Below, one piece after another: positions 9,705-18,165 of a DNA stretch of 43,098 nucleotides. Within the stretch, counting starts at the first letter, position 1, and each line of letters begins with the position of its first letter. The stretch is from an uncultured Nitrospira sp. (GTDB taxonomy: Bacteria; Nitrospirota; Nitrospiria; Nitrospirales; Nitrospiraceae), in assembly GCA_902500825.1 (NCBI GenBank), contig CABVRX010000025.1:12662-55759 (forward strand). Direction: 5' to 3'. A program made the position numbers and the translations under genes. The notes below the pieces were generated by a model that was not told the DNA's origin, did not search any database, and saw only the letters and a program-made list of their open reading frames with translations.

Positions 9705-10070
9705 TCATCGACTTCGCTTCCTCTCGCTCCCATCCAACGGCGCGAACGGCACGCCGGGGTTGAACTTGTTCACCGGGTTCAATGGATTGTCCGGGTGGTA
9801 TTGATTCACTGGATTGAATGGATTATTCGGATTGTACTTATTGATCGGGTTTGTCGGATTGCCGGGATCGTACTGGTTGATCGGATTGAAGGCATTGTCG
9901 GGGTCGTGCTTGTTGACCGGATTGAGCGGATTATCCGGCTGGTACTTTGTGACCGGGTTGAAGATGTTGTAGTCCCGCTCGTAGCGCGGATCGAAGCCTG
10001 GCTCGCTGTGACTGACCACCGCCCACAGGAGCATCGTCATCGCTGCTGTGAATCTTGTCAGGTCTCGCAT
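9705..10070 (-). CDS. Secreted Asn/Pro-rich repeat protein
   Basis: A 121-aa protein of unknown function. The start at 10068-10070 has GGAGG six bases upstream. Residues 1-22 form a signal peptide (hydrophobic AAMTMLLWAVV, likely cut near SHS-EP). Residues 38-109 are six tandem 12-residue units of the form N-P-[VI]-[NT]-[KQ]-[YHF]-x-P-[DGN]-N-[PA]-x. The tail is basic (SERKRSR). The regular Asn-Pro and aromatic spacing suggests an extended or solenoid-like exported protein. It converges on the PIN toxin gene, with only 4 bp between the stops. Confidence 0.75.
   Translation of the reverse strand: MRDLTRFTAAMTMLLWAVVSHSEPGFDPRYERDYNIFNPVTKYQPDNPLNPVNKHDPDNAFNPINQYDPGNPTNPINKYNPNNPFNPVNQYHPDNPLNPVNKFNPGVPFAPLDGSERKRSR
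9744..9959 (-). repeat. Six tandem 36-bp coding repeats
   Basis: Imperfect 36-bp units encoding the 12-residue Asn-Pro motif of the secreted protein. Copies differ mostly in the variable protein positions and in third codon bases, so they have been kept under protein-level constraint. They are in frame and have no spacers, so this is not a CRISPR array. Confidence 0.75.
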
Positions 10071-10185
10071 GGCTACCTCCCTGTGTGGACCAATCGGTTG
10101 CCGCCATGGTCTCACAGGACTGTGACATCCGAGGTCATTCTTCGAAAAGGTCTGTCTCGTCTGTCTGGTGAGACAGTTTGGCAGG

Positions 10186-11172
10186 TCACTTGCCGGTCCA
10201 GATCCTTTTCGCTTCCTTTAAGACAGCTTCCCGCACACTCTCAGGCCGTATGACCGTGACCCCACCGCCGAAGCTGAGAATCCATCCGATCAGTTCCCGC
10301 GTCTCGGCAAGGGACAAGATCATTCGCAGCCGTCCTCGGTTCAGGCGGGTGAGCTGCTGGCTCGGATGCCACATACGGTCTTTGGCCCAGGCGGACGTCG
10401 GTTTGTCGAACTCTAATTCGACGTTGATACGCGGACCGCGCATGACCGTGAGCGAGTCCTCGACAAACGCCTTGAAGTCGAAGTGCAGCGGGATCTGATA
10501 CGGTGACTCGGTGGGCGTGATGGATTTGATCCGTTCGACGGCAAACATGCGCGGCTCTTTGCGCAAATGGCAATACCCGACTAAGTAGAGCCCGCCGGAG
10601 GCATACCACAGTCGGTAGGGATCGACTTCTCGACGGGTGACGCGCCCACGAGAGGCGGAATCGTAGCGCATCTGAATACGTTTTTTGTCGGTGATGGCCT
10701 GCGTGACGCGCTCGACGACCGCACGGTGCGATTTGTAACGTTTGTGCGGGCCGAGTCCGACTGAAAACGTGCCTTCCAGTTGTTGAACCAGCGAGAGTCC
10801 TTCCGGCGGCAGTGCCGCCGAAGCTTTGCTCAAGGCTGATTGCAGCGACGCGTGTACGGCTGTACCTTCGAGCGGCGCGATGAGACGGCGGCTGAGGGTG
10901 AGAGCCATGAGTTCGGTGGGTGAGAACCGTAACGTAGGAGCAATGCGCACTCCGTCGAGGAGCTTCCAGCGGGTACAGCCGTCGACCCGTTCAGTCAGGA
11001 GTGGGTACCCGGCCGATTCAATTGCGTCCAGATCTCGGCGTAATGTTCGTGGATGGCGAGTTGCCGAAGGACCGAAGCTGTCGACAAGTTGTTCCAACGT
11101 CAGTCCATGCCTGGACGATTCCAGTTTCTTGAGGATGATGAGCTGCCGAACAGCCTGGTCATTGCGCGGCAT
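10186..11172 (-). CDS. WYL-domain transcriptional regulator
   Basis: A 328-aa regulator starting at the ATG 11170-11172, preceded by GAGGAA. Residues 1-70 form an N-terminal winged helix (QLIILKKLESSRHGLTLEQL, then RTLRRDLDAIESAGYPL). Next is the WYL domain (VDPYRLWYASGGLYLVGYC, RMFAVERIKSI), followed by the WYL C-terminal extension. WYL proteins sense nucleic acids or other ligands and are often linked to CRISPR-Cas and other defence loci. Its place near the cas operon fits that, but it is separated by the toxin-antitoxin pair and points the same way as cas3. Confidence 0.88.
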   Translation of the reverse strand: MPRNDQAVRQLIILKKLESSRHGLTLEQLVDSFGPSATRHPRTLRRDLDAIESAGYPLLTERVDGCTRWKLLDGVRIAPTLRFSPTELMALTLSRRLIAPLEGTAVHASLQSALSKASAALPPEGLSLVQQLEGTFSVGLGPHKRYKSHRAVVERVTQAITDKKRIQMRYDSASRGRVTRREVDPYRLWYASGGLYLVGYCHLRKEPRMFAVERIKSITPTESPYQIPLHFDFKAFVEDSLTVMRGPRINVELEFDKPTSAWAKDRMWHPSQQLTRLNRGRLRMILSLAETRELIGWILSFGGGVTVIRPESVREAVLKEAKRIWTGK

Positions 11173-11333
11173 CGATTCCTCTGCCGATCTGCCGGAGGAC
11201 ACAGCACTCGGAGGAGAGTGTCTCTCCTTCGTATCACATGAAGGCAAGAAGAATGAAGGTATATCTGGATTTCCTGGAGGAGGATAGGAACCGGATCGTG
11301 GAGAATCTGTACGAAGGTGGAAAGAGCTTACCC

Positions 11334-11546
11334 TCAGGACCTCTTAATTCGATCGAGGATCAACGCAATGCAGCCACCCAATAACCCCCCGCCCATAATT
11401 GTGGTGAGCAACTCGACCAGTTTCAGTTCCCACACAGACCCTTGAGCCTGTATCACTTCTCTAATGCCGCCTTGGACCAGGATGACGGCCAGCGCCATCG
11501 TCGATCCTATGACAAACCACCAGAGAAATACTTTTGTCGACGCCAC
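11334..11546 (-). CDS. Small two-TM membrane protein
   Basis: Probable 70-aa protein with a GTG start at 11544-11546 and GTGAGG upstream. It begins 7 nt after the comM stop, so it is likely cotranscribed. Two hydrophobic segments are visible: VFLWWFVIGSTMALAVILVQ near the N-terminus and LLTTIMGGGLLGGCIALIL near the C-terminus, ending DRIKRS. Function unknown. The same frame is open further upstream, but that part is antisense-like sequence inside comM. Confidence 0.5.
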   Translation of the reverse strand: MASTKVFLWWFVIGSTMALAVILVQGGIREVIQAQGSVWELKLVELLTTIMGGGLLGGCIALILDRIKRS

Positions 11547-11553
11547 CGAAGCC

Positions 11554-13083
11554 TCACATGTCGGGGTTGCGGTCAAAGGAACGGTACTGAATGGCTTCCG
11601 CGATGTGCACGGTCTCGATCTTGTCGGAGTCGGCCAAATCGGCGATGGTCCGCGCGACACGGAGAATGCGTCCGTGCGCCCGCGCCGACAGGTGCAACTT
11701 CGCCATCGCGTGTTCGAGCAACTCCTGAGCCGGCTGATCGAGCCCACAATACCGCTTTACCATCCTCGGCTTCAACTGCGCATTCGTATAAATGCCGTCG
11801 TGTCGGTACCGTCGTCGTTGACGTTCCCGAGCGGCGACGACGCGCGATCGGATCGCTGTGGATCCCTCTGCTGCGGGCAATTCCGTGCGAAGCTCTCGGA
11901 CCGGAACGGGAGGCACATCCAAATGGATATCCAGCCGATCCAGCAGCGGTCCGGAGAGTTTCGCGCGATACCGACGAATCTGCGTGCCGGTACAAATACA
12001 GGGTCTGGTTCGATCCCCATAATAGCCGCACGGACAAGGATTCATTGCCGCAATCAACATGAATCGGGCGGGATATCTCAGGGTTCCACTTGCTCTGGTC
12101 AGGACGACGTGCCCGTCTTCCAACGGTTGCCGCAATCCTTCAAGCACGCCCCGTTTGAACTCCGGAGACTCGTCCAAAAACAGCACGCCGTTGTGCGCAA
12201 GTGAGACTTCCCCGGGTTTGGGAACGGCGCCTCCTCCGACAAGGCCGGCATCGGAGATGCTGTGATGAGGAGCGCGGAAGGGCCGCACCGAGAGCAAGGG
12301 CCGATCCGGAGTGAGCTGCCCGGCAACGCTGTGAATACGCGTCGTTTCAATGGCCTCTTCCGATTCCAGCAGCGGAAGAATCGAGGGTAATCGGCGTGCC
12401 AACATCGTCTTGCCGGAACCAGGCGGACCGACCATCAACACATTGTGCCCTCCGGACGCGGCAACTTCCAGTGCGCGCTTGGCATGGTCCTGTCCACGAA
12501 CGTCGGTATAGTCCTCATCCTCTGCCGTCCTGGCTGTCCCCACCGTGTCGTGGTTCGACCGGCTCGGCACAATGGTGTGGGTTCCCTTCAGAAACTCTAC
12601 GGCCTCCGGGAGGGTATGGAGCGGATAGGCGCTGACGCCGTCAACCAGCGCAGCTTCATCACCGTTGTCCGCCGGCAGCAAGAGATCGTACCCAGCCCGG
12701 CACGTGAGCGCAAACGAGAGGGCGCCCATGATCGGTCTCACACGGCCGTCCAGCGATAATTCTCCGACCAGCACGCGATGCTCCAACCTCGACTGCGGGA
12801 TGACTTCTTCTGCGACGAGGATCCCGACCGCGATCGCCAGATCGAGCCCCGATCCCTCTTTTTTGACTCCGGCGGGCGCGAGATTGACGGTAATTCGTTT
12901 GGCGGGAAAGTGGAACCCGGTGTTCTTCAGCGCGGAGCGCACTCGGTCACGGCTTTCCTTAACGATCGCGTCGGGTAAGCCGACGACCGAGAATTGCGGA
13001 AGGCCGCCGGAAATATCGACCTCGACATCCACAAGATGCGCGTCGAGACCGACAAGTGCCGCGCTCCTTACCTTGGCGAGCAT
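11554..13083 (-). CDS. comM: Mg-chelatase-like AAA+ ATPase ComM/YifB
   Basis: A 509-aa protein. The N-terminal S5-fold/LonC-like part starts MLAKVRSAALVGLDAHLVDV and contains GLPQFSVVGLPDAIVKESRDRV and the NLAPAGVKKEGSGLDL block. An AAA+ domain follows with Walker A GPPGSGKT (219-226) and HNGVLFLDESPEF as Walker B. A C-terminal Mg-chelatase-type helical domain completes it. ComM acts as a bidirectional helicase that helps integrate DNA taken up by natural transformation in some bacteria. The length is normal and the motifs are intact. Confidence 0.92.
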   Translation of the reverse strand: MLAKVRSAALVGLDAHLVDVEVDISGGLPQFSVVGLPDAIVKESRDRVRSALKNTGFHFPAKRITVNLAPAGVKKEGSGLDLAIAVGILVAEEVIPQSRLEHRVLVGELSLDGRVRPIMGALSFALTCRAGYDLLLPADNGDEAALVDGVSAYPLHTLPEAVEFLKGTHTIVPSRSNHDTVGTARTAEDEDYTDVRGQDHAKRALEVAASGGHNVLMVGPPGSGKTMLARRLPSILPLLESEEAIETTRIHSVAGQLTPDRPLLSVRPFRAPHHSISDAGLVGGGAVPKPGEVSLAHNGVLFLDESPEFKRGVLEGLRQPLEDGHVVLTRASGTLRYPARFMLIAAMNPCPCGYYGDRTRPCICTGTQIRRYRAKLSGPLLDRLDIHLDVPPVPVRELRTELPAAEGSTAIRSRVVAARERQRRRYRHDGIYTNAQLKPRMVKRYCGLDQPAQELLEHAMAKLHLSARAHGRILRVARTIADLADSDKIETVHIAEAIQYRSFDRNPDM

Positions 13084-13221
13084 GAAACTACCGCCCTTTC
13101 TCTTTGCTGGACCGCGGCCAAACCCGGCGATTATAGGAAGTCTCTAAGAGGGTTTCAAGAGATCGACCGGCTGGACTTTCTTCGCTAGCCCCCCTTCCCC
13201 CAACTCGATATAATCCCGCCC

Positions 13222-13866
13222 ATGCGTTTCCGGTGTGCCCTAGAGAGAATGATCCCTTCGAGTCGGTCGCGACCTACCCGGCAAACTTGCCGGACTTTCG
13301 CCGTGAGTCTCTCGATCGTATTGTGGTCTACTGTGGGATATGGTGCTTCATTGCTCACCACATACCAGCCCTCACTCATCCCCGTGCAGCGGCCAAAGAG
13401 CCCCTCTCCACACATCGGATCGGCCATGGCGGTTCTCGCGACGCTCGAACAAGCACGGGTTCTTCCGCCGGAAGGCACCCGAGAAGCCGACCATATCATT
13501 CAGTCCGTGATCCAGTTTCAATCCGCTTTCGCAAAAGGCACGGACCGCTCCGTACAGAATTTTGCGCAGCGTGCCCTAGCCGGCCGATACGGCGAGGAGG
13601 CCACACCCGTTCTTGAGCGATTTCGCGCAAGCGGATGGGCTGCGGAAATATTGGAAGCGCTCGCGGACGCGGACCAGCGCACGCCGACGGATGAGCTGGA
13701 ACAGTTGTCGACCGGTTTCAGACAATTCAACCTATCGGTCGATGATTTCAGGCGATTCATGCAGCTCGTACGAGCGGGTCGGTCCGCGCTTGCCGCGCGA
13801 GGGCAAACCTTTGAAGAAGTCTACGCCCACCATCGAAAGACGATGCCGGGAGCAGCGGGACGGTGA
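13222..13866 (+). CDS. Hypothetical exported helical protein
   Basis: A 214-aa protein I do not recognise. A hydrophobic stretch around residues 25-42 (FAVSLSIVLWSTVGYGA) after a basic N-terminus looks like a signal peptide or anchor. The true start may be the ATG at 13249, giving a more usual signal length. The remainder is helical and charged, with LEQARVLPPEGTREADHIIQ and a YGEEATPVLERFRASGW segment. Confidence 0.55.
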   Translation: MRFRCALERMIPSSRSRPTRQTCRTFAVSLSIVLWSTVGYGASLLTTYQPSLIPVQRPKSPSPHIGSAMAVLATLEQARVLPPEGTREADHIIQSVIQFQSAFAKGTDRSVQNFAQRALAGRYGEEATPVLERFRASGWAAEILEALADADQRTPTDELEQLSTGFRQFNLSVDDFRRFMQLVRAGRSALAARGQTFEEVYAHHRKTMPGAAGR

Positions 13867-13951
13867 ATCATGTATCTCGCAACAACGACCCCGCATATAC
13901 ATGCACGACATGTGACGCTTCACGAACGACGAAACCTACAAGGAGGGACAC

Positions 13952-14188
13952 GTGGCAACGAGAGCCTACATTCTTATCAAGGTGAAAGCGGGAAAGACCA
14001 AGGACGTGGTCGACACACTGAAACGCATACCCGGTGTGGAACAGGCTCACTCCTGCTTCGGCCGTCCGGATATTTTTGTGTTCATCAGCGTCCAGGATGA
14101 ACGGGCGCTTTCCGATGTCGTCATCACAAAAATCCATGCGATCGACGGCGTCGAAGAGACCGATACTCACATCGTCGCAGAATCTTAG
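13952..14188 (+). CDS. Lrp/AsnC ligand-binding (RAM) domain protein
   Basis: A 78-aa stand-alone effector domain of the Lrp/AsnC family, without the DNA-binding half. The GTG start at 13952 is preceded by AAGGAGG. It reads TRAYILIKVKAGKTKDVVDTL, then GVEQAHSCFGRPDIFVFI, and ends ITKIHAIDGVEETDTHIV, the full alpha-beta sandwich. Such small RAM proteins form dimers or decamers and may sense amino acids. No partner regulator is adjacent. The palindromic repeat begins immediately after its stop. Confidence 0.88.
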   Translation: MATRAYILIKVKAGKTKDVVDTLKRIPGVEQAHSCFGRPDIFVFISVQDERALSDVVITKIHAIDGVEETDTHIVAES

Positions 14189-14310
14189 CAGGCTGTTGAA
14201 AAAGTCCGCCAGCGACGTTCTCGCATCGCTCAGAGGCTCAACGTACCGAAGCGTACGCCTCGCCTCTTCGCTCGCTGCGGCCTTGCTGGACGACCTTTTT
14301 GACCAGCCTG
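14189..14310. repeat. Palindromic intergenic repeat element
   Basis: A 122-bp element with imperfect terminal inverted repeats: CAGGCTGTTGAAAAAG at the left, and CTTTTTGACCAGCCTG read inward at the right. An inner arm pair lies around ACGTACCGAAGCGTACG. The RNA would fold into a long cruciform or hairpin. I recall similar sequences as dispersed repeats in Nitrospira genomes, but I could not test that here. No ORF is expected in it. Confidence 0.65.
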
Positions 14311-14346
14311 TCGGCTCTCCTAGCCGGATTGCTGAGATGACTAAGG

Positions 14347-15337
14347 TTAGAGTGGAAGTGGAAGCGTAATCGGCTTACCGTCCGCCTGCGCCGAACTGTA
14401 ACAGGCTTCGGCGATTTCTATGGCGCGACACCCATCTTCCCCGGTGATGGGCATCGGTGAATTGTGTTTCACCGCCTGCAAAAAAGCCGTCACGGTGTGG
14501 AGGACGGTCTGGGACGGAGGTGGCTCGGCATTCAGTATTTCAACATCGGCATCATCCACGCAGCGAATTCGACGATGCATCCAGTCGGCTTCCACCCGTC
14601 CCTGCGAACCGATCCATATCGCTCGCCCGGTGCGTGGTCCCGAGACTCGGGCGATTTCTATTCGGCAGGTCGTGCCCCCGGTCGTGGTGAGATGAACCGA
14701 AGCCCTCATTTCCGGCGCACTTGGTGGATGCCGGTCCATCGTGCAACATACGTTTTGTACTTCCTCACCAGTCAAGTATCGAACCAGATCCAGCATATGG
14801 ATTCCGATTTCCAGCACGGCTCCTCGTTTGCCGTAACCGTCTGCATGGTCGGGAGCTGTTTGTCGTATCTCTAATGTGGAACACGAGGTCCAGTTGCGTG
14901 GAACGTCCTAGGGAGGGTTGGAGCGTCTTCATCTGCTGAATCGTATGATCGAACCGGAGAGTCTGTGCCGTCATCAAGGGCACCCCAGCTTCCCGAGCTT
15001 GAGCCACCATCCTGTGGGCATCAGTTGCCGTTGTCGCCAATGGTTTCTCGATCAACAGAGGTTTACGAGCTTGAGCGGCTAGTCGACAGATTTCGGGAGC
15101 GTAAATGGGGGGAGTCACTACGACGACCACGTCGACCAACGGATCAGCGATAAGGGATCGAGGATCGCCGTACACCTTCACCGACTCGGCGCCCGATACA
15201 TGAAAGCCCTGTTCAGGATGTCGTCGACAGACGGCCCTGAGGGAGGCCATTGGAAGATCCTGAACAAGGTGCTGGGCATACCGAGCCCCATGGCGGCCTA
15301 CGCCGATCAGTCCCACACCGATACGTTCCTTGTTCAC
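14347..15337 (-). pseudogene. Gfo/Idh/MocA-family oxidoreductase, frameshifted
   Basis: An NAD(P)-dependent oxidoreductase gene split into two frames. The N-terminal part (from 15337) has the Rossmann motif VGLIGVGRHGARYA and the sugar-dehydrogenase signature LLIEKPLATT. The C-terminal part (to 14347) has EIGIHMLDLVRYLTGEE and the usual C-terminal sheet. The frames differ by one and switch near 14865-14885, where the family-like run DHADGYGKRGAVLEIGIH appears in the second frame. Both halves are otherwise well preserved, so this is a recent frameshift or a sequencing error. Confidence 0.8.
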
Positions 15338-15479
15338 AAGACCCTCACAACTGACGGTTCAGAGTAGAATGGGAGCATTCAGCAATCAACATCGCTCATT
15401 TGACATTCCCGCAAGCGGCTTCATATAGTAACGAAAAATCATGTTCGTCTCAAAGCCTCTCCGGTAGAGCATCTCGACC

Positions 15480-16280
15480 ATGTCCACAACACAGACAGCA
15501 CCGTTCACACTCGCCCAGATCGGGACAGGAACCGCGCGTTTCCCAAGCGGCATACCGATCCCCACCCATACCGATCAGATGGTGGACCCCTACTTCAAGA
15601 GCAAGATCCCGAAGGAACATCACATCGATTGCCTGCTCTTTTGGCCGCAACAAGCAGGCACCTTTCCGGGTCTTGTCCTGTTGCATGATCGGTGGGGGCT
15701 GACCGGACAAATGAAAGATCTCGGCACCCGATTGGCTTGTGAGGGCTATGCGGTGATCATTCCGAATCTCTACGGCCGGTTGGGAGGAATGGTGACCGCC
15801 AACGATGACGTGGCGGCTGCTCTGCTGGAACGTCAGAACGATGCCCAGGTCATCACGGATATCAACTCCTGCTGTGAATATCTCAATACCCGCCTCTTTG
15901 TGAAGAAGAACATTCATGGCGTCGTCGGCTATGGAATGGGTGGGTCCTATGCGCTGCGCTTTGCCTGTCATCGGAAGCGATTGCGCGCCGCTGTTTCCTA
16001 TTACGGTAAAATGGTTGCTCCCAAAGAGCTGATGAAAGATATCTTTTCGCCTATCCTGTATCACCAGGCAGGACAGGACACCTGGGCTACTCAGGACGAC
16101 GCCGAGCAATTGCGCAGCGCCTCCGCCGAATATACCAAGCAAGTCGAGATTCATCTCTACCCTGAAACATCCCACGCGTTCTGTAATGAGATGAAGCCGC
16201 AAGCCTATGATCCCGACAGCTCAGCCCTCGCCTGGGAGCGAACTGCACTTTTCTTGAAATCTTGCTTCCAAGGACTATGA
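15480..16280 (+). CDS. Dienelactone hydrolase-like alpha/beta hydrolase, altered nucleophile
   Basis: A 266-aa protein of the dienelactone hydrolase family. The core is visible: FPGLVLLHDRWGLTGQ after the second strands, GVVGYGMGGSYALRFAC at the nucleophile elbow, AGQDTWAT with the acid Asp, and YPETSHAF with the catalytic His. The elbow residue that is normally Cys is Gly152, and the usual HE after the third strand is HD. Dienelactone hydrolase chemistry is therefore doubtful. It overlaps the next gene by 4 bp (ATGA). Confidence 0.8.
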   Translation: MSTTQTAPFTLAQIGTGTARFPSGIPIPTHTDQMVDPYFKSKIPKEHHIDCLLFWPQQAGTFPGLVLLHDRWGLTGQMKDLGTRLACEGYAVIIPNLYGRLGGMVTANDDVAAALLERQNDAQVITDINSCCEYLNTRLFVKKNIHGVVGYGMGGSYALRFACHRKRLRAAVSYYGKMVAPKELMKDIFSPILYHQAGQDTWATQDDAEQLRSASAEYTKQVEIHLYPETSHAFCNEMKPQAYDPDSSALAWERTALFLKSCFQGL

Positions 16281-17278
16281 CCCGGCGTCGCTCCCCAATA
16301 ATACACTCTCAACCCCGCACACCGGTCGCGGTCGCGCGAACGCTCGGCCGGAACCACGCGCACCATGTCCATCGCCATACCACGGCCGGCTTCCTCCTGG
16401 TCATGATGTTCTCGATGCTCGCCCCGTCGATGGCTATGGCAGAGGGAAAGGTGTCTCCGATCCTGTTGGCCGAAGTGGTGAGTCAACAGGCCGACCAACT
16501 CGCTTCGATCGCCTCCGATGAGAGCGCCCTGACACTGTTCATCAAGAGCGTGGGCCCGACGCTTGGTTTGAAAGATGCGGCAGGGACATTGGAAACCAAA
16601 CGACTCCCCGGCAAAATGGTCAAAGAACTGAGATTGGCTGAACTATCCAACTCCGTCTATGAGTTGATGGCGGCGTTGTCCGCCTGGCAATTGGCTGATT
16701 CACTCGGTCATGATGTCGGTCAATCTCCTTCCGGCACTCCGCTACCGGCTTCAGCACGGCAGGATTGGCTGACGAACCGAAGCCGGGTCGGTTCGCTCCC
16801 CGACCTCTTCCGTCTCAGCCAAGAAGCCCAGGCCCTTCGGATGTCTGCAACAACTCCCACCCAGCAGAGTGGCGACCTTCAGTTGGCCGCTCTGCGTACG
16901 GTATTTGACTCCAGCCAGCAGGCTACCGCAGCGTGGTGGGAAATCTATGGCTGGAAGGAACGTGTCCGGCAAGCGAAAGGCCGGGCTCGTCTATGCGGAA
17001 CATGGCAGTGGGTCATTCATAACCATCAGCACCACGAAGAGCAGAAACATACCTTAGTCTTTCCTCCTGACGGACCGACGTCGGCCGATATTCCCGCATT
17101 GTCGGAAATGATCATGCTTGGCGACGGCATGTACTTGCGATGGGAACACAACGGACAGATCCAAGAAGACAGTCTGCTGTTCATCAAGGACAATACGAAG
17201 CTCGAAGGATCATTTGTCAACAGCATGGGAGGATGGGGAGCAATCAGCGGAAAGCGTACAGCCTCTTGCCGACCGTAG
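16277..17278 (+). CDS. Hypothetical exported protein
   Basis: A 333-aa protein of unknown function, starting at an ATG that overlaps the hydrolase stop as ATGA. This makes the two likely cotranscribed. After about 25 basic residues comes a hydrophobic signal (TAGFLLVMMFSMLAPSMAMA, cut near AMA-EG). The middle is helical. The C-terminal 90 residues look like a small beta domain: CGTWQWVIHNHQH, then YLRWEHNGQIQEDSLLF, then LEGSFVNSMGGWGAISGKR. This resembles a lipocalin-like or avidin-like repeat of strands, but I cannot name a family. Confidence 0.65.
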   Translation: MTRRRSPIIHSQPRTPVAVARTLGRNHAHHVHRHTTAGFLLVMMFSMLAPSMAMAEGKVSPILLAEVVSQQADQLASIASDESALTLFIKSVGPTLGLKDAAGTLETKRLPGKMVKELRLAELSNSVYELMAALSAWQLADSLGHDVGQSPSGTPLPASARQDWLTNRSRVGSLPDLFRLSQEAQALRMSATTPTQQSGDLQLAALRTVFDSSQQATAAWWEIYGWKERVRQAKGRARLCGTWQWVIHNHQHHEEQKHTLVFPPDGPTSADIPALSEMIMLGDGMYLRWEHNGQIQEDSLLFIKDNTKLEGSFVNSMGGWGAISGKRTASCRP

Positions 17279-17674
17279 TCAGCTTCCTGCCCAACGCCAC
17301 GCGCGCCATCCCAATACCGCCCATCCCAAGATGAACAGCGCTCCTCCGACCGGCGTCACTGCTCCGAGCCAGCGGATTCCCAACAACGACACTCCGTACA
17401 GACTACCGGAGAACAAAAGCATCCCTGCCAAGAACAGCCATCCGGCTTTGGCCGCTCCGGCATCGCGGCCGATACGCACCGCAAACCCACTCAAGACCAT
17501 GCCGAAGGCATGGTACATCTGATAGCGGGTCGCGGTGTCATACACAGCCAACATCGGCTGATCCAACAGACCTTTCAGCATATGGGCTCCAAAGGCGCCG
17601 GCTGCCACGCCGACTCCGGCGCACATACATCCAACACACACCAACCACCGAGATGATCCATCGATATCCATCAT
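17279..17674 (-). CDS. DUF423 family membrane protein
   Basis: A 131-aa protein with four hydrophobic segments. It contains GVAAGAFGAHMLKGLLD and YDTATRYQMYHAFGMVL, the conserved signature of the DUF423 family (E. coli YgdD and relatives). The start is the ATG at 17672-17674, with a second ATG directly after, and a GGGAG box upstream. Function unknown. Its stop abuts the stop of the convergent exported-protein gene. Confidence 0.88.
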   Translation of the reverse strand: MMDIDGSSRWLVCVGCMCAGVGVAAGAFGAHMLKGLLDQPMLAVYDTATRYQMYHAFGMVLSGFAVRIGRDAGAAKAGWLFLAGMLLFSGSLYGVSLLGIRWLGAVTPVGGALFILGWAVLGWRAWRWAGS

Positions 17675-17783
17675 ACCTGGCTCCCTGAAGTGCTGGTTGT
17701 AAAACGGTCGGATCATACGCGATCCCCGCTAAATACTCCACCGCGCAGGAGATCGAGGACCCGTTGTATGCTATAGTTTCCAT

Positions 17784-18056
17784 ATGTATCGACGATGTGT
17801 AACCGGATGTGTGTTCAGCATCCTCATTGTCCTTCTGATAGCGGGAAGTGTGTGTGCGGAACCCGCGACCCAGCAAACGGATAGTCACAAAGGCATGACT
17901 CCGGAAGATCTTGCACGTGGCTTACGGAGCGCCGCGCAGAACATCGAGAAAGAAATCCCCAAGATCGGCACGGCGATCGGTAAGACCGTCAAATCCATCA
18001 CGGGAACTAGCTCGGCAAAATCACAACCTCCGGATCCCCCCTCCGGCAAGAAGTAG
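17784..18056 (+). CDS. Small exported hypothetical protein
   Basis: A 90-aa protein with a signal peptide (CVFSILIVLLIAGSVCA, cut near CA-EP). The mature part is short, with an amphipathic segment RGLRSAAQNIEKEIPKIG followed by a Ser/Pro/Lys-rich tail. I do not recognise a family. Confidence 0.55.
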   Translation: MYRRCVTGCVFSILIVLLIAGSVCAEPATQQTDSHKGMTPEDLARGLRSAAQNIEKEIPKIGTAIGKTVKSITGTSSAKSQPPDPPSGKK

Positions 18057-18165
18057 TGTTCCTCTCTAAGCAAGCACATCCGAAAATCAGCCTTTGATTC
18101 TTTCTTCAGACTCCTGTATGTTAGATCTCTATTTTTTTCGAAACCACTCCGAAAGGGAATCATCC

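Noticed and set aside
9744..9959. Short CRISPR-like repeat array
   Set aside because: The 36-bp repeats are contiguous, in frame and code for a 12-residue motif. There are no spacers.
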